The position numbers and the translations under genes are program-made. A stretch of 64,000 nucleotides of DNA, taken from RAM1 sp050247515 (GTDB lineage Bacteria; Pseudomonadota; Gammaproteobacteria; Burkholderiales; Burkholderiaceae_C). Shown one piece after another: positions 25,358 to 33,925 of this stretch. The DNA is taken from positions 70,247 through 134,246 of the forward strand of contig JBFWUB010000013.1 in the NCBI GenBank assembly GCA_050247515.1. The letters are read 5' to 3'. A model generated the notes under the pieces. The model was not told where the DNA came from. It searched no databases and saw only the letters and a list, made by a program, of their open reading frames with translations. Each line of letters begins with the position of its first letter. Within the stretch, counting starts at the first letter, position 1.

Positions 25358-26726
25358 GACGTGTCTCCTCAATGTTGTCGTTCTGCGCCAGGGCGGTGAT
25401 GGCCTCGATCACGCGTTCCATCTTCATGAAACGCGATCCCTTGACCAGCACGCTGGCGCATGCCGGCAGCGCCGTGTGCACCGCCGCGTTCAGCGCGTCG
25501 ATGTCGGCAAAGTGCCGCCCGCCCATGCCGGCGGCCTGCTCGCCCAGCGTCAGCAGCGTCTCGATGCCCCGCGCGCGGGCATGGTTGCCGACCTCGGCAT
25601 GGAACTGCGGGCCCTGGTCGCCCACTTCGCCCATGTCGCCCAGCACCAGCAGGCGCGGGCCCGGCAGCTCGGCCAGCACGTCGATCGCGGCGCGCACGGA
25701 ATCGGGGTTGGCGTTGTAGGTGTCGTCCACCACCGTCAGTGAGCGGCCATCCAGCTGGATCGCAAATGCGCGCGAGCGGCCTTTGACGGGCGCAAAGCTT
25801 TCAAGCCCGCGGCGGATCGCGTCCAGCGGCGCGCCCGCGGCCAGTGCGCAGGCGGCCGCGGCCAGCGCGTTGCGCACGTTGTGGCGGCCGGCGATGTGGA
25901 GGGAAAACGCCAACGGCCCGGCGGGCGTTTGCGCGCCCACCTGCCAATGCCCTGACACCCACTCAGTACCAGCCAGACTGATGTCGGCGGGCGACGCGCC
26001 AAAGCGCAGGCTGGCGCGGCCACCCGCCAGCCCGGCCCACACGGGCGTGTAGTCGTCGTCCGCCGGGAATACCGCGGTGCCCACCGCAGGCAGCGCGTTC
26101 AGGACGCTGCCGTTTTCGCGCGCCACGGCCTCGATGGTCGCCATGAACTCCATGTGTTCGCGCTGCGCGTTGTTCACGAGCGCCACGTTGGCGCGCGTGA
26201 TGTCGGCCAGGTAGGCGATTTCGCCCGGGTGGTTCATGCCCAGCTCAACCACCGCCACGCGGTGCGACGCGCGCAGGCGCAGCAGCGTCAGCGGCACGCC
26301 AATGTCGTTGTTCAGGTTGCCCTGGGTGGCCAGCGCCGCGTCGCCCTGCCAGACGCGCAGGATGGACGCGATCATCTGCGTCACCGTGGTCTTGCCGTTG
26401 CTGCCGGTCACCGCGATCAGCGGCAGGCTGAACTGGCTGCGCCAGCCGGCGGCCAGGGTGCCCAGCGCGACGCGGGTGTCGTCCACCTCGATGCCCGACG
26501 CGCCGTCGGGCAGCTTGCCGCGGTGCGCCACCACGGCGGCTGCGCCACGGGCCAGCGCATCGGCCAGGAAATCATTGGCGTCAAAGCGTTCGCCCTTGAG
26601 CGCGACGAACAGGTCACCGGGCTGCAGCGTGCGGGTGTCGGTGTGCACCCGCTGCACGACAGCAGCGCCATCACCTGCCAGGCGCGCGCCGGGCAGCCAC
26701 TGCAGGGCCTGGGACAGCGTCATCAT
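25347..26726 (-). CDS. murF: UDP-MurNAc-tripeptide--D-Ala-D-Ala ligase MurF
   Basis: 459 aa, last of the Mur ligases, adding the D-Ala-D-Ala dipeptide supplied by Ddl. N-terminal domain with DTRTLQPGDLFVALKGERFD, ATP loop VTGSNGKTTVTQM near residue 108, GMNHPGEIAYLADITR, VVDDTYNANPDSVRAAI, and VLGDMGEVGDQG. The start MMTLSQALQWL overlaps the murE stop (ATGA); the second Met is also possible. Its 3' end overlaps mraY. Confidence 0.96.
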   Translation of the reverse strand: MMTLSQALQWLPGARLAGDGAAVVQRVHTDTRTLQPGDLFVALKGERFDANDFLADALARGAAAVVAHRGKLPDGASGIEVDDTRVALGTLAAGWRSQFSLPLIAVTGSNGKTTVTQMIASILRVWQGDAALATQGNLNNDIGVPLTLLRLRASHRVAVVELGMNHPGEIAYLADITRANVALVNNAQREHMEFMATIEAVARENGSVLNALPAVGTAVFPADDDYTPVWAGLAGGRASLRFGASPADISLAGTEWVSGHWQVGAQTPAGPLAFSLHIAGRHNVRNALAAAACALAAGAPLDAIRRGLESFAPVKGRSRAFAIQLDGRSLTVVDDTYNANPDSVRAAIDVLAELPGPRLLVLGDMGEVGDQGPQFHAEVGNHARARGIETLLTLGEQAAGMGGRHFADIDALNAAVHTALPACASVLVKGSRFMKMERVIEAITALAQNDNIEETRHAA

Positions 26727-28222
26727 GCGCTGTCTCCCCGTTGTTCCAGCGCGGCCCGCGCATGCGCCAGATCCGAGAACGGGTGCTTCACGCCGCCGAT
26801 CTCCTGGTAATCCTCATGCCCCTTGCCGGCAATCAGCACCACGTCGGCGGCACCGGCCTGGGCCAGCGTGCCGGCAATGGCCTGGGCGCGGTCGGCCTGC
26901 ACCTGCACACACTGGCGGTGGCTCAGGCCCAGCAGGATCTGGCTGATGATGGCCTCGGGCTTCTCGTCGCGCGGGTTGTCGCTGGTGACTACCACGCGGT
27001 CGGCGTTCTTTTCAGCCACGGCGGCCATCAGCGGGCGCTTGGTGGTGTCGCGGTTGCCGCCGCAGCCAAACACGCACCACAGCTGGCCACCGCGCAGGTG
27101 GGCCAGCGGACGCAGGGCCTGAAGGGCCTTGTCCAGCGCGTCGGGCGTATGGGCGTAGTCCACGGCCACAAGCGGCTGGCCGTCCAGCGCAATGCGCTCC
27201 ATGCGCCCGGGCACCGGCAGCAGGCCGGCGCAGGCCTGGACGGCCGCGGCCAGCGTGACGCCCAGGGCCCGCATGGCGGCGATCACCCCCAGCAGGTTGG
27301 ACACGTTGTACTGGCCCACCAGCTGCGTATGCAGCGCGTGGCTTTCACTGCCCTCGCTCACGCAAAAGCGCAGACCCTGCGCGTCATGGCCGATGTCATG
27401 CGCCATGAGGCGCGCGGGTGCTTCGCATGACACCGTCCAGACATCCAGCGCGCCGGGATCCAGCGACGCGGCCAGCTGCGCCCCACGCGCATCGTCCAGA
27501 TTGACGACGGCGGCGCGCAGGCCGGGCCAGCGGAACAGCTCCGCCTTGGCCTCCCAGTACGCCTGCATGGTGCCGTGGTAATCCAGGTGGTCCTGCGTGA
27601 AATTGGTAAAGATGGCCACGCGGATGCGTGTGCCGTCCAGGCGGCGCTCGACGATGCCAATGGACGACGCCTCGATGGCGCAGGCACGCAGCCCCCCGTC
27701 CAGGAAGTGGCGAAACTGCCGCTGCAGCAACACCGGGTCCGGCGTGGTCAGGCCGTTGAACTCCACCCGCGGCGGCACGCCGGTACCCAGCGTGCCCACC
27801 ACGGCGCAGGGAATGGGCGCGGGCACCTGCAAACCGGACAGCGCCTGGGCAAGCCACCACGCGGTGGAGGTTTTGCCATTGGTGCCGGTCACGGCCAGCA
27901 CATCCAGCTGCTCGGACGGCGATTCATAGTACGCGGCGGCAATCGGGCCGGTGGCGGCCTTGAGCTGGCCATACAGGGCAATGGTGTCCCCCAGTGTGTC
28001 GGCGGCAAAGCCCCAGGCGTCAGCGCCGCTTTTCTCCACAAGGCAGGCCGCGGCGCCCTGGGCCATGGCCGAGGGCACATGCTTGCGCCCGTCGGTGGCC
28101 GCGCCGGGCCAGGCGATGAAGCCATCGCCCAGGCCGACCTTGCGGCTGTCCGTGTGCAGCACGCCGGTGACGCGTTCGCGCAGCCACCGGGCGGCCTGGA
28201 CGGGGGTGTTGAGTTCGGTCAT
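26723..28222 (-). CDS. murE: UDP-MurNAc-tripeptide ligase MurE (meso-DAP adding)
   Basis: 499 aa from ATG 28222 (MTELNTPVQAARWLRERV), which overlaps the ftsI stop as TGATG. A longer open frame upstream only reads through ftsI in another frame. Seen: HTDSRKVGLGDGFIAWPGA, ATP loop VTGTNGKTSTAWWL, NFTQDHLDYHG, VVTSDNPRDEKPE. The DNPR motif is the known marker of meso-diaminopimelate rather than lysine specificity, consistent with dapF elsewhere in this window. Confidence 0.96.
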   Translation of the reverse strand: MTELNTPVQAARWLRERVTGVLHTDSRKVGLGDGFIAWPGAATDGRKHVPSAMAQGAAACLVEKSGADAWGFAADTLGDTIALYGQLKAATGPIAAAYYESPSEQLDVLAVTGTNGKTSTAWWLAQALSGLQVPAPIPCAVVGTLGTGVPPRVEFNGLTTPDPVLLQRQFRHFLDGGLRACAIEASSIGIVERRLDGTRIRVAIFTNFTQDHLDYHGTMQAYWEAKAELFRWPGLRAAVVNLDDARGAQLAASLDPGALDVWTVSCEAPARLMAHDIGHDAQGLRFCVSEGSESHALHTQLVGQYNVSNLLGVIAAMRALGVTLAAAVQACAGLLPVPGRMERIALDGQPLVAVDYAHTPDALDKALQALRPLAHLRGGQLWCVFGCGGNRDTTKRPLMAAVAEKNADRVVVTSDNPRDEKPEAIISQILLGLSHRQCVQVQADRAQAIAGTLAQAGAADVVLIAGKGHEDYQEIGGVKHPFSDLAHARAALEQRGDSA

Positions 28223-29958
28223 CAGAACGACTCCTCGACCGCGTTGGCCACGATCTGCGGCTTGACCGCCATGTCGGGCTGCACGCCCATCATGCGCAGG
28301 GTCTGCTGCACCACCTCGCTGAACACCGGCCCGGCGACGGTGCCGCCGTAGTAGTGGCCAGCGCTGGGCTCGTCGATCATGACCGCCACGACAATGCGCG
28401 GCTTGTCGATGGGTGCCATGCCGGTAAACCACGAACGGTATTTGCCCGCCGCGTAGGTCTTGCCCACCTGCTTGCGCGCCGTGCCGGACTTGCCTCCCAC
28501 CGAGTAACCGACGGTCTGCGCCTTCTGGCCCGTGCCGCCCGGGCCCGCGGCCAGCCACAGCATGTGGCGCACCTGCGCCGCATGGGCCGGCGAGAACACC
28601 GGCACGCCCGTGGCGGGCGTGTCGGTCTTCAGCAGCGTGGCCGGAATGATCGCGCCGTCGTGCGCGAAGGCAGTGTAGGAACGCGCCATCTGGAACAGCG
28701 ACGCCGACAGCCCGTAGCCATACGACATGGTGGCCTGCTCGATCGGCTTCCAGCTCTTCCAGGGACGCAGGCGGCCGGGCACCACGCCAGGAAAGGCAAC
28801 CTGGGGTTTCTGGCCATAGCCCAGGGCGGTGTAGACATCCCACATCTCCTTGGCGGAAAGCCGCTGGGCGATCTTCAGCGCGCCTACGTTGCTGGATTTC
28901 TGGATCACGCCGTCAACGTCGAGCACGCCGTAGTTGTGCGTGTCGCTGATGGTGAAGCCGCCCATGCTGTAGCGCCCGGGCGTCGTATCGATGATGGTGT
29001 TGTGCTTGACCCGGCCCAGCTCCAGCGCGGCAGCCACGGTGATCGGCTTCATGGTGGAGCCGGGCTCGAAGGTGTCGGTCAGCGCCCGGTTGCGCAGCTG
29101 TTCACCGCTGAGGTTCTGGCGCCGGTCCGGGTTGTAGCTGGGGTAGTTGGCCAGGGCCAGCACCTCGCCGGTGCTGCTGTCCAGCACCACCACGCTGCCG
29201 GCCCTGGCCTTGTTGGCGATCACCGCGTCGCGCAGCTTCTGGTAGGCGAAGAACTGGACCTTGCTGTCAATCGACAGCTGCAGGTCCTTGCCGTCGACCG
29301 GCGGGGTCTGCTCGCCCACGCCCTCGACCACGCGGCCCAGCCGGTCCTTGATGACACGGCGCGATCCCGCGCGGCCAGCCAGCTCGCTGTTGAACGACAG
29401 CTCCACGCCCTCCAGGCCGTTGTTCTCCACATTGGTGAAGCCCACCACATGGGCCGCCGCTTCACCCTCGGGGTACTTGCGCCGGTATTCCTTGCGCTGG
29501 TAGACGCCCTTGATGTCGAGTTCGGCGATCTTCTGCGCCACGGCCTCGTCCACCTGGCGCTTGAGCCAGACGAAGGTTTTGTCCTCGTCCGCCAGGCGCT
29601 TGTTCAGGTCGGCCAGCGGCATCTCCAGCAGCCGGGCCAGCTTGTTGAGCTGCGCGGGCGTGGCGTCCACGTCTTCCGGGATGGCCCAGATGCTGGGCGC
29701 TGGCACGGACGTGGCCAGCAGCAGGCCGTTGCGGTCCAGGATGCGCCCGCGGTTGGCCGGCAGTTCCAGCGTGCGGGCAAAGCGCACCTCGCCCTGCTTG
29801 CGGAAAAAGTCGTTGCCGATGACCTGCACCCAGACGGCACGCCCGGCCAGGCCGGCAAAGCCCAGGGCGATGGCAGCCACGATGAACTTGCTGCGCCACA
29901 CCGGCGTCTTGCTGGCCAGCAGCGGGCTGGAGGTGTAGAGAACGCTGCGGCTGCTCAT
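28222..29958 (-). CDS. ftsI: Septal penicillin-binding protein 3, FtsI
   Basis: 578 aa class B PBP, the septal transpeptidase partner of FtsW. One N-terminal membrane helix (about residues 24-46, IVAAIALGFAGLAGRAVWVQV region), then the pedestal domain (RGRILDRNGLLLATS) and the transpeptidase domain. The latter has FEPGSTMKPI (SxxK catalytic Ser), KSSNVGALKIA (SxN) and GGKSGTARK (KSG triad). The start overlaps ftsL by ATGA. No lipobox is seen. Confidence 0.97.
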   Translation of the reverse strand: MSSRSVLYTSSPLLASKTPVWRSKFIVAAIALGFAGLAGRAVWVQVIGNDFFRKQGEVRFARTLELPANRGRILDRNGLLLATSVPAPSIWAIPEDVDATPAQLNKLARLLEMPLADLNKRLADEDKTFVWLKRQVDEAVAQKIAELDIKGVYQRKEYRRKYPEGEAAAHVVGFTNVENNGLEGVELSFNSELAGRAGSRRVIKDRLGRVVEGVGEQTPPVDGKDLQLSIDSKVQFFAYQKLRDAVIANKARAGSVVVLDSSTGEVLALANYPSYNPDRRQNLSGEQLRNRALTDTFEPGSTMKPITVAAALELGRVKHNTIIDTTPGRYSMGGFTISDTHNYGVLDVDGVIQKSSNVGALKIAQRLSAKEMWDVYTALGYGQKPQVAFPGVVPGRLRPWKSWKPIEQATMSYGYGLSASLFQMARSYTAFAHDGAIIPATLLKTDTPATGVPVFSPAHAAQVRHMLWLAAGPGGTGQKAQTVGYSVGGKSGTARKQVGKTYAAGKYRSWFTGMAPIDKPRIVVAVMIDEPSAGHYYGGTVAGPVFSEVVQQTLRMMGVQPDMAVKPQIVANAVEESF

Positions 29959-30263
29959 CGCACGGCCCCTGCGGCAGCGGGTGCGGCGGACTGCTGCGGC
30001 GACGTGTACTGCACATATTGCGTGATGGCCGGCGTGGCCGTGCGCATCTGCAGCTGCTCCTTGGCCAGCTTTTCCACCCGGCCGGGGGTGGCTTGCGCGC
30101 GCTTTTCCACCTTGAGCCGTTCGGCCTCCACCTCCAGGCGGCGGGCTTCAGTCTGGGCGCGGTCGATCTCGGTGAACAACCGGCGCGATTCGTACTGCGT
30201 GCGCACCAGGTACAGGGCGCTGGCCATCACGGCCAGCAGCAGCACGAGGTTGAGTCTCGTCAT
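29955..30263 (-). CDS. ftsL: Cell division protein FtsL
   Basis: 102 aa bitopic protein: a membrane helix at about residues 3-20 (LNLVLLLAVMASALYLV) and a periplasmic coiled coil with heptad-like TEARRLEVEAERLKVEKR. It forms the FtsQLB complex that activates FtsWI. Sequence conservation is low in this family; identification rests on size, topology and position between rsmH and ftsI, with 4-nt overlaps on both sides. Confidence 0.92.
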   Translation of the reverse strand: MTRLNLVLLLAVMASALYLVRTQYESRRLFTEIDRAQTEARRLEVEAERLKVEKRAQATPGRVEKLAKEQLQMRTATPAITQYVQYTSPQQSAAPAAAGAVR

Positions 30264-31177
30264 GCCTTCACCCCTGTTCTCTCGGCCACACGCATGATGG
30301 CGCTGCGCGAGCGGGGGTTGCCCGCGATCTCCGCCGCCGTGGGCTTGATCCGGTCCAGCGCCTTGAGCTTCATGGCCCTGGGCGCGGCAAAGGGCGCGCG
30401 GCGGTCAAACACCTCGCGCGAGTTTGCCGCGATGAACTGCTTGACGATGCGGTCTTCCAGTGAATGGAAACTGATCACCACCAGGCGGCCTCCGGGTTGA
30501 AGGATGTCAAGGCTGGCCTCTAGCGCCTGTTGCAGCTCTTCAAGCTCGGCGTTGATGAAAATCCGAAGAGCCTGAAATGTGCGCGTTGCAGGGTCCTGGC
30601 CCGGCTCGCGGGTTTTGACCGCGCCAGCCACGAGCTGGGCCAGCTCGGCGGTGGTTGAAACTGGGCCCCGCTCCTGTCGGCGAGCAGCAACCGCCTTTGC
30701 AATCTGAACAGCAAACCGTTCTTCGCCATAGTCACGAATCACCTCCGCGATCTGTTGCACATCCGCCGTTGCCAGCCACTGGGCCACGCTTTCCCCGCGC
30801 GTGGTATCCATGCGCATGTCCAGCGGGCCGTCGAACCGGAAGCTGAAGCCGCGTGCGGGGTTGTCGATCTGCGGCGAGCTCACGCCCAGGTCCATCAGCA
30901 CGCCCGCGGCGCTTTGCGCCGGCAGCTCGCGCAGATGGTGAAAAGCCTCGTGGCGGATGGAAAAACGCGCATCCGTGATGCGCGAGGCTTCTTCGATGGC
31001 GTCGGGGTCCCGGTCGAACGCGATCAGGCGGCCCTGAGGCCCCAGGCGCGACAGGATCAGGCGCGAGTGGCCGCCACGGCCAAAGGTCGCGTCCACGTAA
31101 GTTGCATCCGGGTTGTTGAGAAGAGAATCGACTGCTTCGTTCAACAAGACGGTGGTGTGTTGCCATGGGGTGTCCAC
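30260..31177 (-). CDS. rsmH: 16S rRNA (cytosine1402-N4)-methyltransferase RsmH
   Basis: 305 aa SAM-dependent methyltransferase acting on 16S rRNA C1402 (old name MraW). HTTVLLNEAVDSLL at the N-terminus, SAM motif ATFGRGGHSRLIL, AFDRDPDAIEEA, DLGVSSPQIDNPARGFSFR and SFHSLEDRIVKQFI are all family hallmarks. It starts 9 nt after mraZ and overlaps ftsL by 4 nt. Confidence 0.97.
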   Translation of the reverse strand: MDTPWQHTTVLLNEAVDSLLNNPDATYVDATFGRGGHSRLILSRLGPQGRLIAFDRDPDAIEEASRITDARFSIRHEAFHHLRELPAQSAAGVLMDLGVSSPQIDNPARGFSFRFDGPLDMRMDTTRGESVAQWLATADVQQIAEVIRDYGEERFAVQIAKAVAARRQERGPVSTTAELAQLVAGAVKTREPGQDPATRTFQALRIFINAELEELQQALEASLDILQPGGRLVVISFHSLEDRIVKQFIAANSREVFDRRAPFAAPRAMKLKALDRIKPTAAEIAGNPRSRSAIMRVAERTGVKA

Positions 31178-31186
31178 CGTCTTCTT

Positions 31187-31615
31187 TCAGAAGGAGAAGT
31201 CCCTGAAGACGTCGGGCATGTCGCCCTGCATCGCCTTGGCTTCCTGCGCGTCGTAGGTTGCCTTGTCCCACAGCTCGAAGTGGTTGCCCATGCCCAGCAG
31301 CATGGTGTCCCTGGAAATGCCGGCGGCTTCGCGCAGCTCCGGCGAAATCAGCACGCGGCCGGTGCCGTCCAGCTCCACGTCCATGGCATTGCCCAGGAAC
31401 ACGCGCTTCCACCATTGCGCCGACATCGGCAGCTCGGCCACGCGCGCGCGGAATTTTTCCCATTCGGGGCGGGGAAAGATCATCAGGCAGCCGTGCGGGT
31501 GCTTGGTGATCGTCAGCTGGCCCTGGGCGGTGGCGGCCAGGACGTCACGATGCCGGGTCGGCACGGACAGCCGACCCTTCGCATCCAGACTGAGAGACGA
31601 AGCCCCTTGAAACAC
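31187..31615 (-). CDS. mraZ: Transcriptional regulator MraZ
   Basis: 142 aa from GTG 31615, giving the canonical MFQGASSLSLDAKGRLSVPT. The frame extends seven codons further upstream, but that part is not conserved in the family, and the GTG has a purine-rich GAAGAGG stretch 10-16 nt before it. Two SpoVT/AbrB-type swapped-hairpin repeats (DAKGRLSVP and DGTGRVLISPELRE). MraZ represses or modulates its own promoter and the dcw operon through short direct repeats. Four such repeats are upstream at 31666-31699. Confidence 0.95.
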   Translation of the reverse strand: MFQGASSLSLDAKGRLSVPTRHRDVLAATAQGQLTITKHPHGCLMIFPRPEWEKFRARVAELPMSAQWWKRVFLGNAMDVELDGTGRVLISPELREAAGISRDTMLLGMGNHFELWDKATYDAQEAKAMQGDMPDVFRDFSF

Positions 31616-31655
31616 GCCAGTGCACCCTCTTCGCAAGACGTGCCCTCAAATGGAA

Positions 31656-31719
31656 GCGCCGAAGGCACTTTTCACCACTTAATTGCACTTTTTTGCACTG
31701 TATCAGGAAACTTCGGCGC
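31656..31719 (-). promoter_or_regulatory. MraZ operator: four AGTG boxes at 10-bp spacing inside a 9-bp inverted repeat
   Basis: On the minus strand AGTG occurs at 31699, 31689, 31679 and 31669 (first bases), exactly 10 bp apart. Units 1, 2 and 4 are AGTGC and all but the first are preceded by A. Known MraZ sites are tandem 10-bp-periodic boxes (TGGGN type in E. coli, AAAGTG type in mollicutes). The array is bracketed by GCGCCGAAG (31719-31711) and CTTCGGCGC (31664-31656). A TTGCAG/TACAGT pair with 16-nt spacing could be the promoter, its -10 overlapping the first box. Confidence 0.72.
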
Positions 31720-31834
31720 TGCAACAGGGCTTGCTACAAATTTTTGCAATGAAATCAACAACTTAGAAGCGTTTCTGCATCCACGAAGCAGGTGAAAAAC
31801 GTTCTAAATGAAGCACTTAGCAGGAGGTGTGAAA

Positions 31835-31870
31835 GTGATGCGTGAAGAAAATATTTCTTTCACCCATCAC
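31835..31870 (-). terminator. Imperfect hairpin after the STAS-protein gene
   Basis: GTGATGCGTGAAGAAAA pairs with TTTCTTTCACCCATCAC across a very short loop, about 48 nt after the stop of the 31918-33807 gene. The T tract after it is short (TTT), so it may be a weak terminator separating that gene from the mraZ promoter. Confidence 0.45.
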
Positions 31871-31917
31871 GCACCCGGGCGGGCCCCGCATGGCCACAAC
31901 GCGGAGCAGGAAGACGC

Positions 31918-33807
31918 TCAGTCGGTGCGCGGCACCACGCGCGCATGCTCGCTGATGCCGATGACGTTGAAGAACGCGGCCACCAGGCGGTGCACTTCGC
32001 TGAACTGGACCTGTCGGCCCTCACCCTGGCGCGCCGTGACCCAGTTCAGAAGGGTGCCGGCGGCGGAGAAGTCAATGCGGATCAGGCGGGCGCAGGAAAT
32101 CACCATGACGTCGGCGCCAAGGAGGCGGTTTTCCAGCGTGTCCAGCGCCTCGGTGGCATCGCCCAGGATCTGGCCGGCCAGTTCCACCATGGACACATTG
32201 GTCATCTGTGAGTTCATGGAAGGCATCTGCGTGTCACCGTATGCCGCCCCGAGGCTTGACGGCATGGAGTCACGAAACGCTTCGCCGATGATGGTGTGAC
32301 CGGCCACGTAGCTGCCATCCGATTGCAGCGGCTTGTATTCGCAGCGCGCGCTGTCCCATGACGGCGGCGAGACCTCGTAAGTCACGCAATAGTCCAGCGC
32401 GACCAGCTCGAATTCATCGGGACGGTGCATCACGCGCAGCACCTCCATGCGCAGGCGCCACCAGGCCGCATTCACGCCCTTGTCGCCAGAGGGGGTTGCC
32501 GACTGCAGCACCTGTTCCAGCACTTCGGCGGCAATGAAGCGCAATTGCACCGGCTGGGCCGCCCATTGGGTGAACAGGCGGGTGAGCGGCTCGATCGCAG
32601 CCTCTTCAATGGTGGTGAGCTTGGCCCAGCTCAGGCGCCACGGCGGCGGTGCCTTGGCCAGCGCGGCATTCAGCGCGGCCAGTGTCTGTGTGCCGAACGT
32701 GCCGGGGCAGGTCCAGTCGGCCGCCTGCTGGGACGCCGGACCGGCAGCGGGCGCCGCCGGCGTGGTCATGCGGCCCACGGCTTCCGGGATGGAGAACCAC
32801 TGGGGCGCGGATCGGCCAAAGCGGCCGGCGAAATCAATGGCCGCGTTTTCAAAACGGTCCTGCTGCCCGGTCGCACGGTACAGGTCAAACAGCGTCAGCC
32901 AGGTTTCGTCATGCCCCACGCGCGAGCCTTTGGGGCCAAGCACCTCCAGCAAGCCCGCTTCGGCACCCTTGTCGTCGCCGTTGGCAAAGCGGATGGACGC
33001 TTCTTCCAGTTCGGGGTCATGCGCGAATTCCTCGACGTCCACCGCAAACAGCTTGGACGCCGAAAAGCCCGTGGTCGCGCTGCCTTCGTAGTGCGCGCCC
33101 AGTCCCGCCGCGGTGGCCGTGGAGCCTGCCACCTGGACGCGCGTCATGGCCGGTGGGGGCGGCGGCACCGGGCGCACCAGCGAGGGGGCTGGCGCCGGGG
33201 GACGCGCGGCCGGCACGGGCCCAGCAGCCGGCGCCGGCGCCGCTGGCACGGGCGTTTGCGAAACGAACGGCGGCATCAGCGGCGCCTGCACGGGCGGCGG
33301 CAATGTGGTGGGCGCCTTGTCACCCAGCAGCGGAGACGGCTCTGTGCGGGTGTAGGGCTTGGCCGCGCCCGGCAGGTCCAGCGGAATGCTGGTGGTGCCT
33401 ACCTGGGAGGTCGCGCCCGGGAAGTTGGTGGTGCGGATGGACGAATCCCCATGCTTGGTCTTCCACCACTGCATGGACATCTGGGCTTCAATCTCGTCGA
33501 TCTTCTTGAGCGTCATCGCCCGGTCGTCGGGCTTGGAGGGCATGGAACTCTGGAAGAACGAGGGCCGCGCCGCCGGGTCCTGCCCGGCCATGACCTCGCT
33601 GCGGCGCATCTTGCGCAGCATGTCGAATTCACGCTTGCGCACAAAGTCGTTGCGCCGCTTGCGCTCGATCATCTCCTTGAGCATCTGCTTGGAGTAGGTG
33701 CTCTCCCGATCCGTCTCCTGCTGGTCCAGGTCGGCCCAGTTGGTGGTCGGGTTACGGACGAACTTGACTACTTTTGACAGGAGCCCGTTGTTTTCGTCCT
33801 TGGCCAT
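31918..33807 (-). CDS. STAS-domain protein with Pro/Ala-rich linker, 629 aa
   Basis: Not a named gene that I recognise. Three parts are visible. An N-terminal charged helical region (about 1-120) has KQMLKEMIERKRRNDFVRKR and MSMQWWKTKHGD. A Pro/Ala-rich low-complexity linker spans about 140-225. A long soluble region contains the segment DPELEEASIRFANGDDKGAE, like FimV-type tetratricopeptide repeats. The last about 70 residues (ADVMVISCARLIRIDFSAAGTLLNWV) look like a STAS domain, the fold of anti-sigma-factor antagonists and MlaB. No signal peptide or membrane helix is seen, so it is cytoplasmic. It lies just upstream of the dcw cluster on the same strand, but mraZ has its own promoter region. 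Confidence 0.75.
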   Translation of the reverse strand: MAKDENNGLLSKVVKFVRNPTTNWADLDQQETDRESTYSKQMLKEMIERKRRNDFVRKREFDMLRKMRRSEVMAGQDPAARPSFFQSSMPSKPDDRAMTLKKIDEIEAQMSMQWWKTKHGDSSIRTTNFPGATSQVGTTSIPLDLPGAAKPYTRTEPSPLLGDKAPTTLPPPVQAPLMPPFVSQTPVPAAPAPAAGPVPAARPPAPAPSLVRPVPPPPPAMTRVQVAGSTATAAGLGAHYEGSATTGFSASKLFAVDVEEFAHDPELEEASIRFANGDDKGAEAGLLEVLGPKGSRVGHDETWLTLFDLYRATGQQDRFENAAIDFAGRFGRSAPQWFSIPEAVGRMTTPAAPAAGPASQQAADWTCPGTFGTQTLAALNAALAKAPPPWRLSWAKLTTIEEAAIEPLTRLFTQWAAQPVQLRFIAAEVLEQVLQSATPSGDKGVNAAWWRLRMEVLRVMHRPDEFELVALDYCVTYEVSPPSWDSARCEYKPLQSDGSYVAGHTIIGEAFRDSMPSSLGAAYGDTQMPSMNSQMTNVSMVELAGQILGDATEALDTLENRLLGADVMVISCARLIRIDFSAAGTLLNWVTARQGEGRQVQFSEVHRLVAAFFNVIGISEHARVVPRTD

Positions 33808-33849
33808 TTCGTTTGCCCTCGACGCCGCTCAGAAAGCGAACCGGTTGCC

Positions 33850-33922
33850 GCCGGGCCGCCCCAAGGCAACCGCGGCCCCCCCGGGGGGCAGCGCAGTACA
33901 CGAAGTGACAGGCGTGGGGGCC
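33850..33922. repeat. REP-like repeat variant shared with ddlB N-terminus
   Basis: Between dksA stop and the STAS-protein start. Contains GGCCCCCCCGGGGGG, CACGAAGTG and GCGTGGGGGCC, aligned with the reverse complement of 18735-18815. It could terminate dksA transcription. Confidence 0.6.
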
Positions 33923-33925
33923 ATA

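Noticed and set aside
28223..28843. Upstream extension of the murE frame to 28843
   Set aside because: It overlaps the catalytic part of ftsI in another frame. The ATG at 28222, coupled to the ftsI stop, gives a normal MurE N-terminus.
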